Assembly (NCBI GenBank): GCA_035604615.1
Contig: DATNID010000065.1
Span: forward strand, 156,623-220,622
DNA length: 64,000 nucleotides
Direction: 5' to 3'
DNA from: DATJLY01 sp035604615
Lineage (GTDB): Bacteria > Pseudomonadota > Alphaproteobacteria > ATCC43930 > CGMCC-115725
The notes under the pieces are model-generated. The model saw only the letters and a program-made list of their open reading frames with translations, had not been told where the DNA came from and made no database searches. The position numbers were made by a program, and so were the translations under genes. Of the stretch, positions 53,002-64,000 are shown piece after piece. Within the stretch, counting starts at the first letter, position 1, and each line of letters begins with the position of its first letter.

Positions 53002-54225
53002 TTATTGGCTCGCGCCCTTCGCTGCGGCCGCGGTCTTGAGGCGCGCGAGCCAAGCCGAGTCGGGATGTCGCGCGTCGGCGATGACCTCGTGCGGGCCGGC
53101 GCCGCTGGCGTCGAACTTGACCAATGCCTCGACCGTGGGCCAGTCCATCACCCCGTGCGCCTCGCCGCGATAGAAGCCAAGCTGCTTCAGGTAGAGCTGC
53201 GCCTCGCGCACCACCGCGTCGCCGGGCGCCAGCGCCGCGTCGCCGGGAGTGGCCTGCGGCGTGAGCGGCGCTGCGGGACCGCGGACCGCGCCCTTGGGAA
53301 TGGCGCTCACCGCGACCGGGGTGCGCGGCGAGGCGATCGGCTTCGGATCGAGCGGCCCGAGCGTGCCCATCGGAATCGTGCCCGGCGCCGGCGTCGCCGC
53401 GGCCGCGCGTGCAGGCTTTGCTGGCGCAGGCGCGACAATGGCCGGCGCTGGCGGCTTCGCCACCTCGACCACCGGTGGCGCGACATGCGCGGGCAGTGGC
53501 GGCGGCTCTTTTGCCGCCACGATCACCGGCGGAGGCAGCGGCTTCTTGGCCGCCTCGACCACCGATGGCGCGGACGGCGGCTCCTTCGACGCCAGGATCA
53601 CCGGCGGAAGCGGCGGCTCCTTCACCGCCTCGGCCGCCGGCGGCGCCGTGGGCACGAGCTTTGGCGGGGGCAGTGGCTCTTGTGCCGTCACGATCACCGG
53701 GAGAGGCACGGACACGGGCGGCGGTGGTTCCGGCGCGGCCTCGGCGGCCGAAGGCAGGGCGGGCGCTTCGGGCTCGGGCGTCCTGCTGAACATCTCGGCG
53801 ATGGAGCGCGCTTCCTCGGCCGGCGCGGCGGTTTCGGCGGGTGCCGGCGGCGCGACGATCGGCGGCATCGGCGCGAACGGCGCGGGCGCGGGCGGCGTGA
53901 ACGCTGCGAGGATGGGGCGGCGCTTCAGGAAATGCAGCGCGTTCTGCACCACTGGCCCGGCGATGCCGTCCTCGGCCAGGCCGTAATCGTGCTGGTAGGC
54001 GAGGATCGCGCCATAGGTCGCCTCGTTCATCGCGCCGGTGGCGGGACCGGGATCGTAGCCGTGACCGGCGAGCAGGAGCTGGATGTCGCGGATGCCGATC
54101 GCCTCGAGTGACGGGGCAAAGCCGCTGCTGAGCGGGGCGCCGTCGCCAGTCGAGGCCGAGGCGGCGCAGGCGAGGACGAGCGCTCCCCCCAGAGAGAGCG
54201 CGAGCAACGCGGCTGATCTTGCCAT
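53002..54225 (-). CDS. Secreted protein with two peptidoglycan-binding domains
   Basis: 407 residues. Signal sequence (MARSAALLALSLGGALVLAC), a PG_binding_1 domain (about 40-100: IRDIQLLLAGHGYDPGPATG), a long Pro/Ala/Glu-rich linker (about 105-310) and a second partial PG-binding-like domain (about 330-380: AQLYLKQLGFYRGEAHGVMD). No catalytic domain, so it is an envelope or spore-coat-like anchor protein. The Cys in the signal is not a good lipobox. It faces the cyclase gene tail to tail. Confidence 0.82.
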   Translation of the reverse strand: MARSAALLALSLGGALVLACAASASTGDGAPLSSGFAPSLEAIGIRDIQLLLAGHGYDPGPATGAMNEATYGAILAYQHDYGLAEDGIAGPVVQNALHFLKRRPILAAFTPPAPAPFAPMPPIVAPPAPAETAAPAEEARSIAEMFSRTPEPEAPALPSAAEAAPEPPPPVSVPLPVIVTAQEPLPPPKLVPTAPPAAEAVKEPPLPPVILASKEPPSAPSVVEAAKKPLPPPVIVAAKEPPPLPAHVAPPVVEVAKPPAPAIVAPAPAKPARAAAATPAPGTIPMGTLGPLDPKPIASPRTPVAVSAIPKGAVRGPAAPLTPQATPGDAALAPGDAVVREAQLYLKQLGFYRGEAHGVMDWPTVEALVKFDASGAGPHEVIADARHPDSAWLARLKTAAAAKGASQ

Positions 54226-54249
54226 TGTCCACTCCACCGTGGCCCAATA

Positions 54250-54273
54250 CTGTAATACGCGGCATCTTTACAG
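54250..54273. promoter_or_regulatory. Inverted repeat CTGTAA-N12-TTACAG
   Basis: CTGTAA (54250-54255) and TTACAG (54268-54273) are exact inverted complements, 18 bases apart start to start, in the AT-richer gap before the peptidoglycan-binding gene. Spacing suits a dimeric regulator on two turns of helix. No regulator is assigned. Confidence 0.4.
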
Positions 54274-54422
54274 TCAAACCAACAATCGCAAACAAGTCGC
54301 CGTGTCATTATTTGCGAACGGAGTCAATGGCGATGGTACGCGCCCACCGCGCCCGCGATCGCCATGATCCGCGTCTCGCGGTGCACCGTATCAAGCGTCG
54401 AAACGAGACGGGACATCGATCC

Positions 54423-54683
54423 GTGAGCCAAGCACAGAGGCTGCGCGCGCGCGCCGCGCGCTACCGCGAATTTGCCGCTCTTTCTTGCGACGAGGCGGCA
54501 CGCCGCACCCGCCTCACGCGCGCGGCGAATTTCGAGCGTCTCGCCGACGAGCTCCAGGGCCTGGTGCGCAAGAAGCCCGCCACGGCCGCGTCCAGCGCGC
54601 TGGCCCCGCTCGCGGCCCCGTTCGCGACATTGTGGCGCGCGCTCGGCCGCGCCTCGATGCGGTCCGGACAAGCCGCGTCCTGA
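54423..54683 (+). CDS. Small basic hypothetical protein
   Basis: 86 residues from GTG 54423; a longer version from ATG 54327 (after ggag) is possible. Rich in Arg and Ala with a helical YREFAALSCDEAARRTRLTR segment and LERLADELQGL-like helix. Resembles small alphaproteobacterial proteins of unknown function that share an ARxYRELA-type pattern. No signal sequence. Confidence 0.45.
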   Translation: MSQAQRLRARAARYREFAALSCDEAARRTRLTRAANFERLADELQGLVRKKPATAASSALAPLAAPFATLWRALGRASMRSGQAAS

Positions 54684-54689
54684 GCGCCG

Positions 54690-55517
54690 TCACGGCGCGG
54701 CGTGACGGGCGGCGAACGCGATCGCCGTTTCGACCACGCCGAAATCCTCGAGATCGTTGTGCCCGGCGTCGGGCGCGAGCCAGATCTCCTTGGGTTCGGG
54801 CGCCGCGACGAAAAGCGCGCGCCCTTGCGCCACCGGAACGATGTCGTCGCGGCCGCCCTGGGCGACCAGGATCGGGCCCCGCACGTCCTGGATGCGATCG
54901 ATCGAGTCAAACCGGTCCTTCAACAGAAGCGCCACCGGCACGTATGGGAACTGGCGGCGGGCCATTGCCGTGAGGCTGGTGAACGGTGATTCGAGAATCA
55001 GCGCGGCAATCGCTTGCACCTGCTCGCCCGCCATCCGTACCGCGACCCCGGTGCCGAGCGATTCGCCATAGATCACCATCCGCTTGGGCGGGATGCCCTG
55101 GCGTCGCAGAAATTCCATCGCGGCGCGGCCGTCGGCGAGGAGGCCTGCTTCGCTGGGAGAATCTGGATTGCCGCCGTAGCCGCGGTACTCGGGAAAGAGC
55201 GCCCCCCATTCAGCGGCGGCGAACCGGCGCACCCGGTCGGCGCGATCGCCGATGTTGCCGCCATTGCCGTGAAAATAGACGACCACCATCGCGTCCGGGC
55301 GCGGTGGCGGCAGATACCAGGCGAGAAGCGTCAATCCGTCTGCGGTGACAATGGAAGCCTCGCGCAGCCCCGCGACGCCGACCCTCGATGCATCGGGGCG
55401 GCTCCGGTCGGGCAGATAGATGAAGCTGCGCTGGCGGATATAGAGCGCGGCCAGCAGCACCAGATAGAGCAGCAGGGGCACTGCCAACAGCGTCATGACA
55501 ATGCGCCGCCTCGTCAC
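54690..55517 (-). CDS. Membrane-anchored alpha/beta hydrolase (Bem46/YqkD-like)
   Basis: 275 residues with an N-terminal membrane segment (VMTLLAVPLLLYLVLLAALY). The hydrolase motifs are VVVYFHGNGGNIG (oxyanion), YGESLGTG (nucleophile Ser) and the Asp and His in QGGRDDIVP and APDAGHNDL. The domain should face the periplasm. It lies just past parB on the same strand but separate from it. Substrate unknown. Confidence 0.88.
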   Translation of the reverse strand: MTRRRIVMTLLAVPLLLYLVLLAALYIRQRSFIYLPDRSRPDASRVGVAGLREASIVTADGLTLLAWYLPPPRPDAMVVVYFHGNGGNIGDRADRVRRFAAAEWGALFPEYRGYGGNPDSPSEAGLLADGRAAMEFLRRQGIPPKRMVIYGESLGTGVAVRMAGEQVQAIAALILESPFTSLTAMARRQFPYVPVALLLKDRFDSIDRIQDVRGPILVAQGGRDDIVPVAQGRALFVAAPEPKEIWLAPDAGHNDLEDFGVVETAIAFAARHAAP

Positions 55518-55555
55518 CGCGTTGCCGTCGCGCGGGGCACGCCGATGTTCGGGTC

Positions 55556-56419
55556 TTAGGATTTCTGCGGCGTAATCTTAAGCCGCGCCACCAAATCGTC
55601 GAGCTGGTCGAGGGTGCGGTAGTGGATCGCGAGCGTGCCGCGTCCCTCCGCTCCGACCGCGACCGTGACCCGCATGCCGAGGATCATCGCCAGTTCCTTC
55701 TCGAGCGCGGCCACGTTGGGATCGCGCGGCGCCTTCGCGGCGCCCGCCGCCACGTCCTTTTCATGCACCGACCGTTGCGCCGCGCGCTCGACTTGGCGCA
55801 CGCTCATCCCGTGGCGCACCGCCTCGCGCGCCAGCGCCACCGGGTCCTTCGCCGTCAGCAGCGCGCGCGCGTGGCCGGCGCTGAGCTTGCGCCCCTCGAC
55901 CAGCGCCCGCACCTCCAGCGGCAGCCCGAGCAGCCGGATCATGTTGGCGACGTGGCTGCGGCTCTTGCCGACACGCTGTGCGAGCGCGTCCTGGGTGTAG
56001 TCGAATTCGGCGATAAGGCGCTGGTAACCCGCCGCCTCCTCGAGCGCGCCAAGGTCTTCGCGCTGCACGTTCTCAACGAGCGCCAATTCGAGCGCGTCGC
56101 GGTCGCCGACCTCGCGCACCAGCACCGGCACCTCGTGGAGGCGCGCCTTCTGCGCCGCGCGCCAACGCCGCTCGCCGGCGAGAATCTCATAATCGTCGCC
56201 CAAGGGCCGCACGAGGAGCGGCTGCAGCACGCCCTGGGTTGCGATCGACTGCGCCAATGCCTCGAGCGCGTCTTCGTCGAAATGAACGCGCGGCTGGAAG
56301 CGGCCGGGATGGAGCCGCTCGATCGGCACCGACTTGACGCCCGCCTGCGGCGCCGCAGCCTCCTCGCCCAGTAGCGCCGACAGGCCGCGCCCCAGCCCGC
56401 GCCGCGGCTCGCTCATCAT
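55556..56419 (-). CDS. parB: Chromosome-partition protein ParB
   Basis: CTP-dependent clamp that loads at parS. 287 residues. GLGRGLSALLGE at the N-terminus is the ParA-contact region; GERRWRAA is the CTP-binding box, and the helix-turn-helix is around QDALAQRVGKSRSHVANMIRLL. ATG 56419 overlaps the parA stop (ATGA). Two parS-like palindromes lie 1.4 and 3.3 kb upstream. Confidence 0.96.
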   Translation of the reverse strand: MMSEPRRGLGRGLSALLGEEAAAPQAGVKSVPIERLHPGRFQPRVHFDEDALEALAQSIATQGVLQPLLVRPLGDDYEILAGERRWRAAQKARLHEVPVLVREVGDRDALELALVENVQREDLGALEEAAGYQRLIAEFDYTQDALAQRVGKSRSHVANMIRLLGLPLEVRALVEGRKLSAGHARALLTAKDPVALAREAVRHGMSVRQVERAAQRSVHEKDVAAGAAKAPRDPNVAALEKELAMILGMRVTVAVGAEGRGTLAIHYRTLDQLDDLVARLKITPQKS

Positions 56420-57246
56420 GCCGCCCTCCGCTCGCGCCGCAGCATCTCGCCCGCGAGGCGCACATAGGCTTGTGCTCCGGGACAGCGCAGATCGTAGAGC
56501 AGCACCGGCTTGCCGTGCGACGGCGCCTCGGAGATGCGCACGTTGCGCGGGATCACGGTGCGGTAGACCTTGTCGCCGAAATGGTCGCGGACGTCGGCGG
56601 CGACGTTGTCCGAGAGGTTGTTGCGCTTGTCGAACATGGTCAGCACCACGCCCTCGATCTCGAGCTCGGGATTGAAGTGCCGCTTGACGCGCTCGATCGT
56701 GCGCACCAGGTGCGACAATCCCTCGAGCGCGTAGAACTCGCATTGCAGCGGCACCAGCACGGTGCGCGCCGCGACCAGCGCGTTCAACGTGAGAAGGCCG
56801 AGCGAGGGCGGACAGTCGATGATGACGTAGTCGTGCGGCAGCGCTCTTTGCGCGAGCGCGTCGCGCAGGCGGAACTCACGCCGCTCTTCGGTGACGAGCT
56901 CGAGCTCGGCGCCGGTCAGCTCCGCCGAGGCCGGGACGATGTCGAGATCGGGAATTTCCGTGGCAACGATTGCATCGGAAAGCAAAATCGCGCCGCTCAA
57001 CACTTCGTAGCTGGTGCGCGTCCGCGCCTCGCGCGCGATGCCGAGACCGGTGGACGCGTTGCCCTGCGGGTCGAGATCAATGAGCAGCACCTTGGCGCCC
57101 GACGCCGCCAGCGCGGTCGCGAGATTGATCGCCGTGGTGGTCTTGCCGACACCGCCCTTCTGGTTGGCGATGGCGAGCACCCGCGTGCGCTTTCCCGCCG
57201 CCTCGAACCGGGGCTCGGTCTCGGCAGGGTCAGGGGCGAGGCTCAC
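56416..57246 (-). CDS. parA: Chromosome-partition ATPase ParA
   Basis: Walker-type ATPase that moves ParB-parS complexes over the nucleoid. 276 residues. The deviant Walker A is KGGVGKTTT (about residues 30-38), Walker A' LIDLDPQGNA and Walker B VIIDCPPSLG. Its start overlaps the end of rsmG by 17 bases, so mnmG-rsmG-parA-parB form one operon. Confidence 0.97.
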   Translation of the reverse strand: MSLAPDPAETEPRFEAAGKRTRVLAIANQKGGVGKTTTAINLATALAASGAKVLLIDLDPQGNASTGLGIAREARTRTSYEVLSGAILLSDAIVATEIPDLDIVPASAELTGAELELVTEERREFRLRDALAQRALPHDYVIIDCPPSLGLLTLNALVAARTVLVPLQCEFYALEGLSHLVRTIERVKRHFNPELEIEGVVLTMFDKRNNLSDNVAADVRDHFGDKVYRTVIPRNVRISEAPSHGKPVLLYDLRCPGAQAYVRLAGEMLRRERRAA

Positions 57247-57885
57247 GGGCTAGCGCCTCCAAGATCACGAGCATGCCGCCGGGATCGGACATGCTGGCCT
57301 CGAGTCGGGAGCGCATCTTCCAGCTTTTGGCGGCGAGGGTCAATTCCTCTTCCGCCCCCCGACCCTTCAGAAATAGGCATATGCTGTGGGGCGCAAGGAA
57401 TGGTGACGCAATATCTAGTAGGTCAGGGAGGCTCGCGACGGCCCTGGCGGTGACCGCGTCGGCGGCGAAGGGGGCCACTTTCTCGGCCCTTTGGGCGTGG
57501 ATTTGGACCGGCGCGCCGGTTACCCGCGCCGCCTCGCGCAGGAACTCGGATTTGCGCTGGTCGCTCTCGACGAGATGTACTTCCGGGACGCCGAGGATCG
57601 AGAGGACCAGGCCCGGCAGGCCGGCCCCGCTGCCGAGATCGACGACGACGCGACATTTCGGCGGCAGGTGTTGCAGCAGTTGCGCCGAATCCAGCACGTG
57701 CCGGCGCCACGGATCGCCCATGGTGCTGCCGCCCACCAGGTTGATGCGCCGGTTCCACGCCTTGAGGAGGGCGACATAGGTCTCAAGCCGCTCCAGCGTT
57801 TCACGTGAAACACCCATCAGCCGGCCGAACCCGTCGCGGGTCAATGCCGTGCGTACGGGTCGGTCGTTGATTGCGGGCTTGAGGC

Positions 57886-57889
<4 letters not shown>
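57230..57889 (-). CDS. rsmG: 16S rRNA (guanine-N7) methyltransferase RsmG
   Basis: Methylates G527 (E. coli numbering) of 16S rRNA. 219 residues. SAM motif VVVDLGSGAGLPG, then HLVESDQRKSEFL and the active region SARAVASL-like (TARAVASLPDLL). ATG 57889 overlaps the mnmG stop (ATGA). An internal GTTTCACGTGAAAC palindrome (parS) encodes the VSRET residues near its N-terminus. Confidence 0.95.
57797..57812. promoter_or_regulatory. parS site inside rsmG
   Basis: The 14-base palindrome GTTTCACGTGAAAC (57798-57811) is perfect; flanks make it C...A instead of T...A, 15 of 16 bases of the consensus TGTTTCACGTGAAACA. ParB from the neighbouring gene should bind it. Confidence 0.9.
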
Positions 57890-59745
<1,856 letters not shown>

Positions 59746-59759
59746 GTTCGCATTGTTAG

Positions 59760-59775
59760 GGTTTCACGTGAAACA
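59760..59775. promoter_or_regulatory. parS site upstream of mnmG
   Basis: GTTTCACGTGAAAC at 59761-59774, flanked by G and A: 15 of 16 consensus bases. It lies 15 bases before the mnmG ATG, so ParB binding could also influence this promoter. Confidence 0.9.
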
Positions 59776-59822
59776 GCGCAACCCCGCGGGACGGCGCTAA
59801 GAAATGATGAAGTATTGCTTTA

Positions 59823-59837
59823 CGTTGTATTACAACG
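59823..59837. promoter_or_regulatory. Perfect palindrome CGTTGTATTACAACG
   Basis: A seven-base arm, one centre base and the exact inverted arm, in the AT-rich stretch (about 59800-59870) between mnmE and mnmG. It could be an operator for the mnmG operon or part of the mnmE 3' end. No T run follows, so a terminator is unlikely. Confidence 0.4.
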
Positions 59838-59944
59838 CGAAAGTATATCTATATATTGATTGGCGATTCCGAGTCGTCCGTGGGACGTTCCGGGAACTAC
59901 TACCATGGGCTGATCGGGACGTAGCAAATGTTCACGATTTATTC

Positions 59945-61258
59945 CTATTTGCCGATGCAAAACTCGGCGAACAGGCGGTCCAGCATGTCCTCGACATCGA
60001 CCCGGCCGGTGATGCGCCCCAGCGCCCGCGCCGCTTCGCGCAAATCCTCGGCCGCGAGTTCGGGCAAGGGCGCCGCGCCAAAGCGTTCGAGCGCCGCCCG
60101 GCACGCCTCCAGCGCCTCGCGGTGGCGCGCACGGGTGACGAGCGGCGCGGCTGAGGGCGCGAACCGTGCCGCCACTTCCTCGCCCAGGCGCTCGAGCAGC
60201 CGGTCCATGCCCGCGCCGGTCTTGACCGACAGCGGCAGGCCGATGCGCGGCGCCACACCCGGCGGCAGCAGATCGATCTTGTTGGCGATGACGATGGCGT
60301 CGCGATCGACCATGTCGGCGAGCGCGTCGCTCTCCTCGGGCCGCGTCGCGTCGATGAGAACGAGCTTTAGATCGGCGCTGGCGGCACGCGCGCGGGCGCG
60401 GCGCACGCCCTCCTCCTCGACCGCGTCGCGGCTCGCGCGCAAGCCCGCCGTGTCGGCGAGCAGCACCGGATAGCCTTCGAGATCGAGCGCCACCTCGATC
60501 ACGTCGCGCGTGGTGCCGGCGCTGGCGGCGGTGATCGCCACCTCGCGCCGCGCCAGCGCGTTCATCAGGCTCGACTTGCCGGCATTGGGCGGCCCCACGA
60601 TGGCGATCGCGATGCCGTCGCGCAGCCGCTCGCCGCGATGATCGTCGGCGAGATGCGCGGCGATCTCGCGCGAAAGCGCGCGCACTTCATCGCGCGCCGC
60701 GTCCATCAGGCCCGCCGGCAAATCCTCGTCGGGAAAATCTATGGCCGCTTCGAGCCGCGCCTGGGCATCGATCAAGCGCGCGCGCCACGCCTCGGTGAGC
60801 TGCCCCAACGCGCCCGAGAGCTGCCGCAACGCCTGGCGCCGCTGCGCCGACGTTTCCGCCGCGACAAGGTCCGCGAGCGCCTCGGCCTCGGCGAGATCGA
60901 GCTTGCCGTTGAGGAAGGCGCGCCGCGTGAATTCGCCCGGCTCCGCAAGGCGCAGACCCAAGCGCGCCAATGCCTCGAACAGCGCCGCGACGACGGCGCG
61001 GCTGCCGTGAACGTGAAACTCGGCCACATCCTCGCCGGTGACGCTCGCGGGCGCGGGAAAGAACAGCATCAGGCCGCGGTCGATCTCTTCGCCGCTCTCG
61101 TCGTGAAAATGCGCGAGCTGCGCGTGTCGCGGTGGCGGCACGGTGCCGGCGAGCGCGCGCAGCGCCGGCGCGGCCAACAGACCCGACAAGCGCACCACCG
61201 CGATGCCCGCGCGCCCCGGCGCGGTCGAAAGCGCATAGATGGTATCGCCGTCGCTCAT
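59945..61258 (-). CDS. mnmE: tRNA modification GTPase MnmE (TrmE)
   Basis: Partner of MnmG in tRNA wobble modification. 437 residues: N-terminal folate-binding domain (DTIYALSTAPGRAGIAVVRL), helical domain, GTPase insert with P-loop GPPNAGKSSL, DxxG in LADTAG and NKID, and the C-terminal CIGK Cys motif, all intact. It is separated from mnmG by 199 bases. Confidence 0.97.
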   Translation of the reverse strand: MSDGDTIYALSTAPGRAGIAVVRLSGLLAAPALRALAGTVPPPRHAQLAHFHDESGEEIDRGLMLFFPAPASVTGEDVAEFHVHGSRAVVAALFEALARLGLRLAEPGEFTRRAFLNGKLDLAEAEALADLVAAETSAQRRQALRQLSGALGQLTEAWRARLIDAQARLEAAIDFPDEDLPAGLMDAARDEVRALSREIAAHLADDHRGERLRDGIAIAIVGPPNAGKSSLMNALARREVAITAASAGTTRDVIEVALDLEGYPVLLADTAGLRASRDAVEEEGVRRARARAASADLKLVLIDATRPEESDALADMVDRDAIVIANKIDLLPPGVAPRIGLPLSVKTGAGMDRLLERLGEEVAARFAPSAAPLVTRARHREALEACRAALERFGAAPLPELAAEDLREAARALGRITGRVDVEDMLDRLFAEFCIGK

Positions 61259-61268
61259 GCGGCCGACT

Positions 61269-61670
61269 CTAGCTGCGATTTGCTATTCGATCACCTGTCG
61301 CCGTCTGCAATGCCGCGACCAGACTGTTGCGGCTTGCCACGATCACGTCGGGCTTGCGGGCCGCGACCGCTTGGGCGATGGGCATAAAATCCGCGCTGTT
61401 TGACAACGCGGGATGACGCTCGACGTCGAGCGAGTTGCCTTCGATGCGGCCGCGGCGGCGAAGCTCGTCGAAAAATGCGCGATAGGTCGGCGCGCTGGCA
61501 TCCATCTCGTCTTCGCTGCGCGCACCGGGCGCGACCACCGCCAGGCGTGGCATCGCCTTCCGCTCCTGCGCACGCACCCGCGGCGCCAGTGTCGCGGCGA
61601 TGCCGGCCAGGACCGCGCGCCGCGTCGCGCGCAGGGTGGATTGCTGCCCCACGGTCCCCCTTTTTGCCAT
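61269..61670 (-). pseudogene. Truncated ABC-type substrate-binding protein gene
   Basis: 133 residues from ATG 61670: a Tat-like signal (RRAVLAGIAATLAPRVRAQ) then RLAVVAPGAR, FFDELRRRGRIEGNSLDVER and VAARKPDVIVASRNSLVAA, matching the first third of ABC_sub_bind (PF04392-type) proteins of about 320 residues. The frame then ends after GDRIANRS, 10 bases from mnmE. The remaining domain is missing, so it is a remnant. Confidence 0.7.
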
Positions 61671-61707
61671 GATGCGTCGCACCCTAGCACGCAGCAAACG
61701 GGCGCAC

Positions 61708-61737
61708 GAAAAAGGCCCCGCTACGGAGAGCGGGGCC
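61708..61737 (-). terminator. Minus-strand rho-independent terminator
   Basis: GGCCCCGCT (61714-61722) and AGCGGGGCC (61729-61737) form a perfect 9-bp stem with a 6-base loop. A GAAAAA run at 61708-61713 gives the U tract on the minus strand only, so it ends a leftward transcript from beyond 61737 where no minus-strand gene is visible. Confidence 0.85.
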
Positions 61738-61806
61738 AGGGCTGCGCGGGCCTCGCGTGGACGAGGCACCGGGGAAAACCTAGCAGATCGGCGAATAGGG
61801 TGCCAG
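61738..61806 (-). ncRNA. Candidate small RNA ending at the terminator
   Basis: Upstream of the terminator on the minus strand, TGGCACCCTATTCGCC (61805-61790) has the GG-N10-GC layout of a sigma-54 promoter. A transcript starting about 12 bases later would be roughly 65-75 bases long, including a GCCTCGTCCACGCGAGGC hairpin (about 61748-61767). No coding frame is seen. Confidence 0.3.
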
Positions 61807-61886
61807 CACTAACTATCGGCCGGATGATGCGCTCCCAGGGGCCATCCGATATGATGCCGGCGTCCCGCGACCCTGAGGAGGCATGA

Positions 61887-62795
61887 ATGTCGGTGCAGTC
61901 CCTCCTGAGCTATGCGCTCACCGTGCCCGACCTCGCGGCAGGACGGAAATTCTACGCGACATTCGGGCTGCTCCCGGCCGAGCGCGACGATGCGCAGGCG
62001 TTCCGCTGCGACGGCCGCGATCAGGACCAGGTGCTGCTGGTCGAGGGCGCCAAGAAGCGCCTCAATCATCTCCGCTTCGGCAGCGACGAGACCGGCCTCG
62101 CCGCCATCCGCGCGCGCATGACGGCGCGCGGGCTGCCTGAGATCGACGCGCCCCACAACGCGTTCGGCGGCGGCTTATGGCTCGAGGACCCCGACGGCCA
62201 TGCCATCAATGTCCGCGCCGAGGCGGCGCGGCCCTGGCGCACGGCGGCGCCCTTCTTGCTCAACAATCCCGGCCACACGCCGCGCGCGGGCCGCGGCGCG
62301 CCCGCGCGCCATCAGGTGCGACCGGTGCGGTTGGGCCATGTGTTGCTGCACACGCCCGATCTCGACCGCATGACCCGGTTCTACACCGAGGTGCTGGGCC
62401 TCAGGCTTTCCGATAGCGTGCCGGGCCTCATCGCCTTCATGCATCTGCCGCAGGGCGGCGACCATCACGTGGTGGCGCTGCTCGCCAACGACCGGCCCGG
62501 CTTCCATCACGCCAGCTTCGAGGTCGACAGCCCGGACGAGATCGGCCTCGGCGCGCAGAGCGTGCTCGAGGCAGGTTATGGCAATGGCTGGGGCTTCGGG
62601 CGCCACGTGCTGGGCTCGAATTTCTTCCACTATCTGCGCGATCCGTGGATGAGCTTGGCCGAGTATTTCTGCGACATCGACCAGATCCCGCCCGACGGCT
62701 CGTGGCGCGCGGAAACGCACCCGGCCGAGGACGCGCTCTATCGCTGGGGCCCGCCGGTGCCGCCGGATTTCGACCGCAATTTCGAGCCGGAATGA
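61887..62795 (+). CDS. VOC-family extradiol-type dioxygenase
   Basis: 302 residues made of two vicinal-oxygen-chelate domains like type I extradiol dioxygenases. The second domain keeps the iron triad: His in LGHVLLHTPD, His in FHHASFEVD and Glu in LAEYFCDID. ATG 61887 follows gaggagg; an overlapping ATG at 61883 opens a short useless frame. Likely cleaves a catechol-type ring; substrate unknown. Confidence 0.87.
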   Translation: MSVQSLLSYALTVPDLAAGRKFYATFGLLPAERDDAQAFRCDGRDQDQVLLVEGAKKRLNHLRFGSDETGLAAIRARMTARGLPEIDAPHNAFGGGLWLEDPDGHAINVRAEAARPWRTAAPFLLNNPGHTPRAGRGAPARHQVRPVRLGHVLLHTPDLDRMTRFYTEVLGLRLSDSVPGLIAFMHLPQGGDHHVVALLANDRPGFHHASFEVDSPDEIGLGAQSVLEAGYGNGWGFGRHVLGSNFFHYLRDPWMSLAEYFCDIDQIPPDGSWRAETHPAEDALYRWGPPVPPDFDRNFEPE

Positions 62796-62808
62796 CGCCC
62801 GGCCCGAC

Positions 62809-64000
<1,192 letters not shown>

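Noticed and set aside
59780..59944. AT-rich gap between mnmE and mnmG as the replication origin
   Set aside because: Gene order recalls origin regions in other bacteria, but I find no DnaA boxes (TTATCCACA or close variants) or AT-rich 13-mers; parS alone does not define an origin.
61738..61880. SRP RNA, 6S RNA or tmRNA
   Set aside because: None of the conserved loops I know for these RNAs can be found; only a generic hairpin and terminator are visible.

Overview
This 64 kb window is very GC-rich, densely packed chromosomal DNA from an alphaproteobacterium, probably Rhodospirillales-like. The evidence is the mnmE / mnmG-rsmG-parA-parB block with parS palindromes, a DUF3576 lipoprotein directly before leuS-lptE-holA, an alphaproteobacterial-type RpoH with CTTGAA-type promoter sequence, and a GTP cyclohydrolase II with a worn-out N-terminal half. 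The assignment rests on protein resemblance and gene order, not on a database search. I saw no rRNA, tRNA, CRISPR array, prophage or intact insertion sequence.

Layout. 0-8 kb: a partial AlkA-type glycosylase, a cupin protein, then a run of plus-strand genes (aminotransferase, ftsK, lolA, a glutamine-amidotransferase-like hydrolase, a secreted protein, an alpha/beta hydrolase) followed by a perfect-stem terminator. 8-14.6 kb: a patatin phospholipase, an SDR plus PaaA-like di-iron protein with two uncharacterised neighbours (one carrying an apparent single-base frameshift), xth, and an NDP-forming CoA-ligase alpha-like protein. 14.6-16.7 kb: GNAT, DUF805, an OmpR-type regulator and DUF427. 16.7-24.1 kb: a compact gene group (methyltransferase, glycosyltransferase, degenerate PTPS/QueD homologue, zinc-ligand-poor MDR dehydrogenase, stand-alone RibD-type reductase; then GST, CDP-alcohol phosphotransferase and, after a two-gene insert, GTP cyclohydrolase II). 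It looks like an undescribed pathway that modifies a GTP-derived pyrimidine or pterin, and it is the most interesting part of the window. The insert is a small DUF5678-like protein plus a retropepsin-like protease.

24-34 kb: an unknown Ala/Pro-rich protein, rpoH, an anion permease, an amino-acid-type ABC binding protein, an MFS transporter, PBP1A and an HsaA-like flavin monooxygenase. 34-39.5 kb: a PAS hybrid kinase / single receiver / receiver-EAL operon, an opgC remnant cut short at a hairpin repeat, and an L,D-transpeptidase-like protein. 39.5-45.3 kb: YggS, DUF3576, leuS, lptE, holA and a 50-residue membrane peptide. 45.4-53 kb: a histidine kinase of about 2,040 residues with eight tandem GAF domains, a DivK-like receiver and a receiver-linked class III nucleotide cyclase. 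53-64 kb: a peptidoglycan-binding protein, a hydrolase, the chromosome-partition and tRNA-modification block with two near-perfect parS sites, a truncated ABC binding-protein gene, a VOC dioxygenase and a DUF255 thioredoxin-domain protein that runs off the end.

How the genes work together. Housekeeping sets (division/segregation: ftsK, parA, parB, parS; envelope: lolA, lptE, PBP1A, PG-binding; translation: leuS, mnmE, mnmG, rsmG) are interleaved with two large signalling operons that both end in second-messenger enzymes (cyclic di-GMP hydrolysis; cyclic nucleotide synthesis) and with the putative pyrimidine/pterin-modification group.
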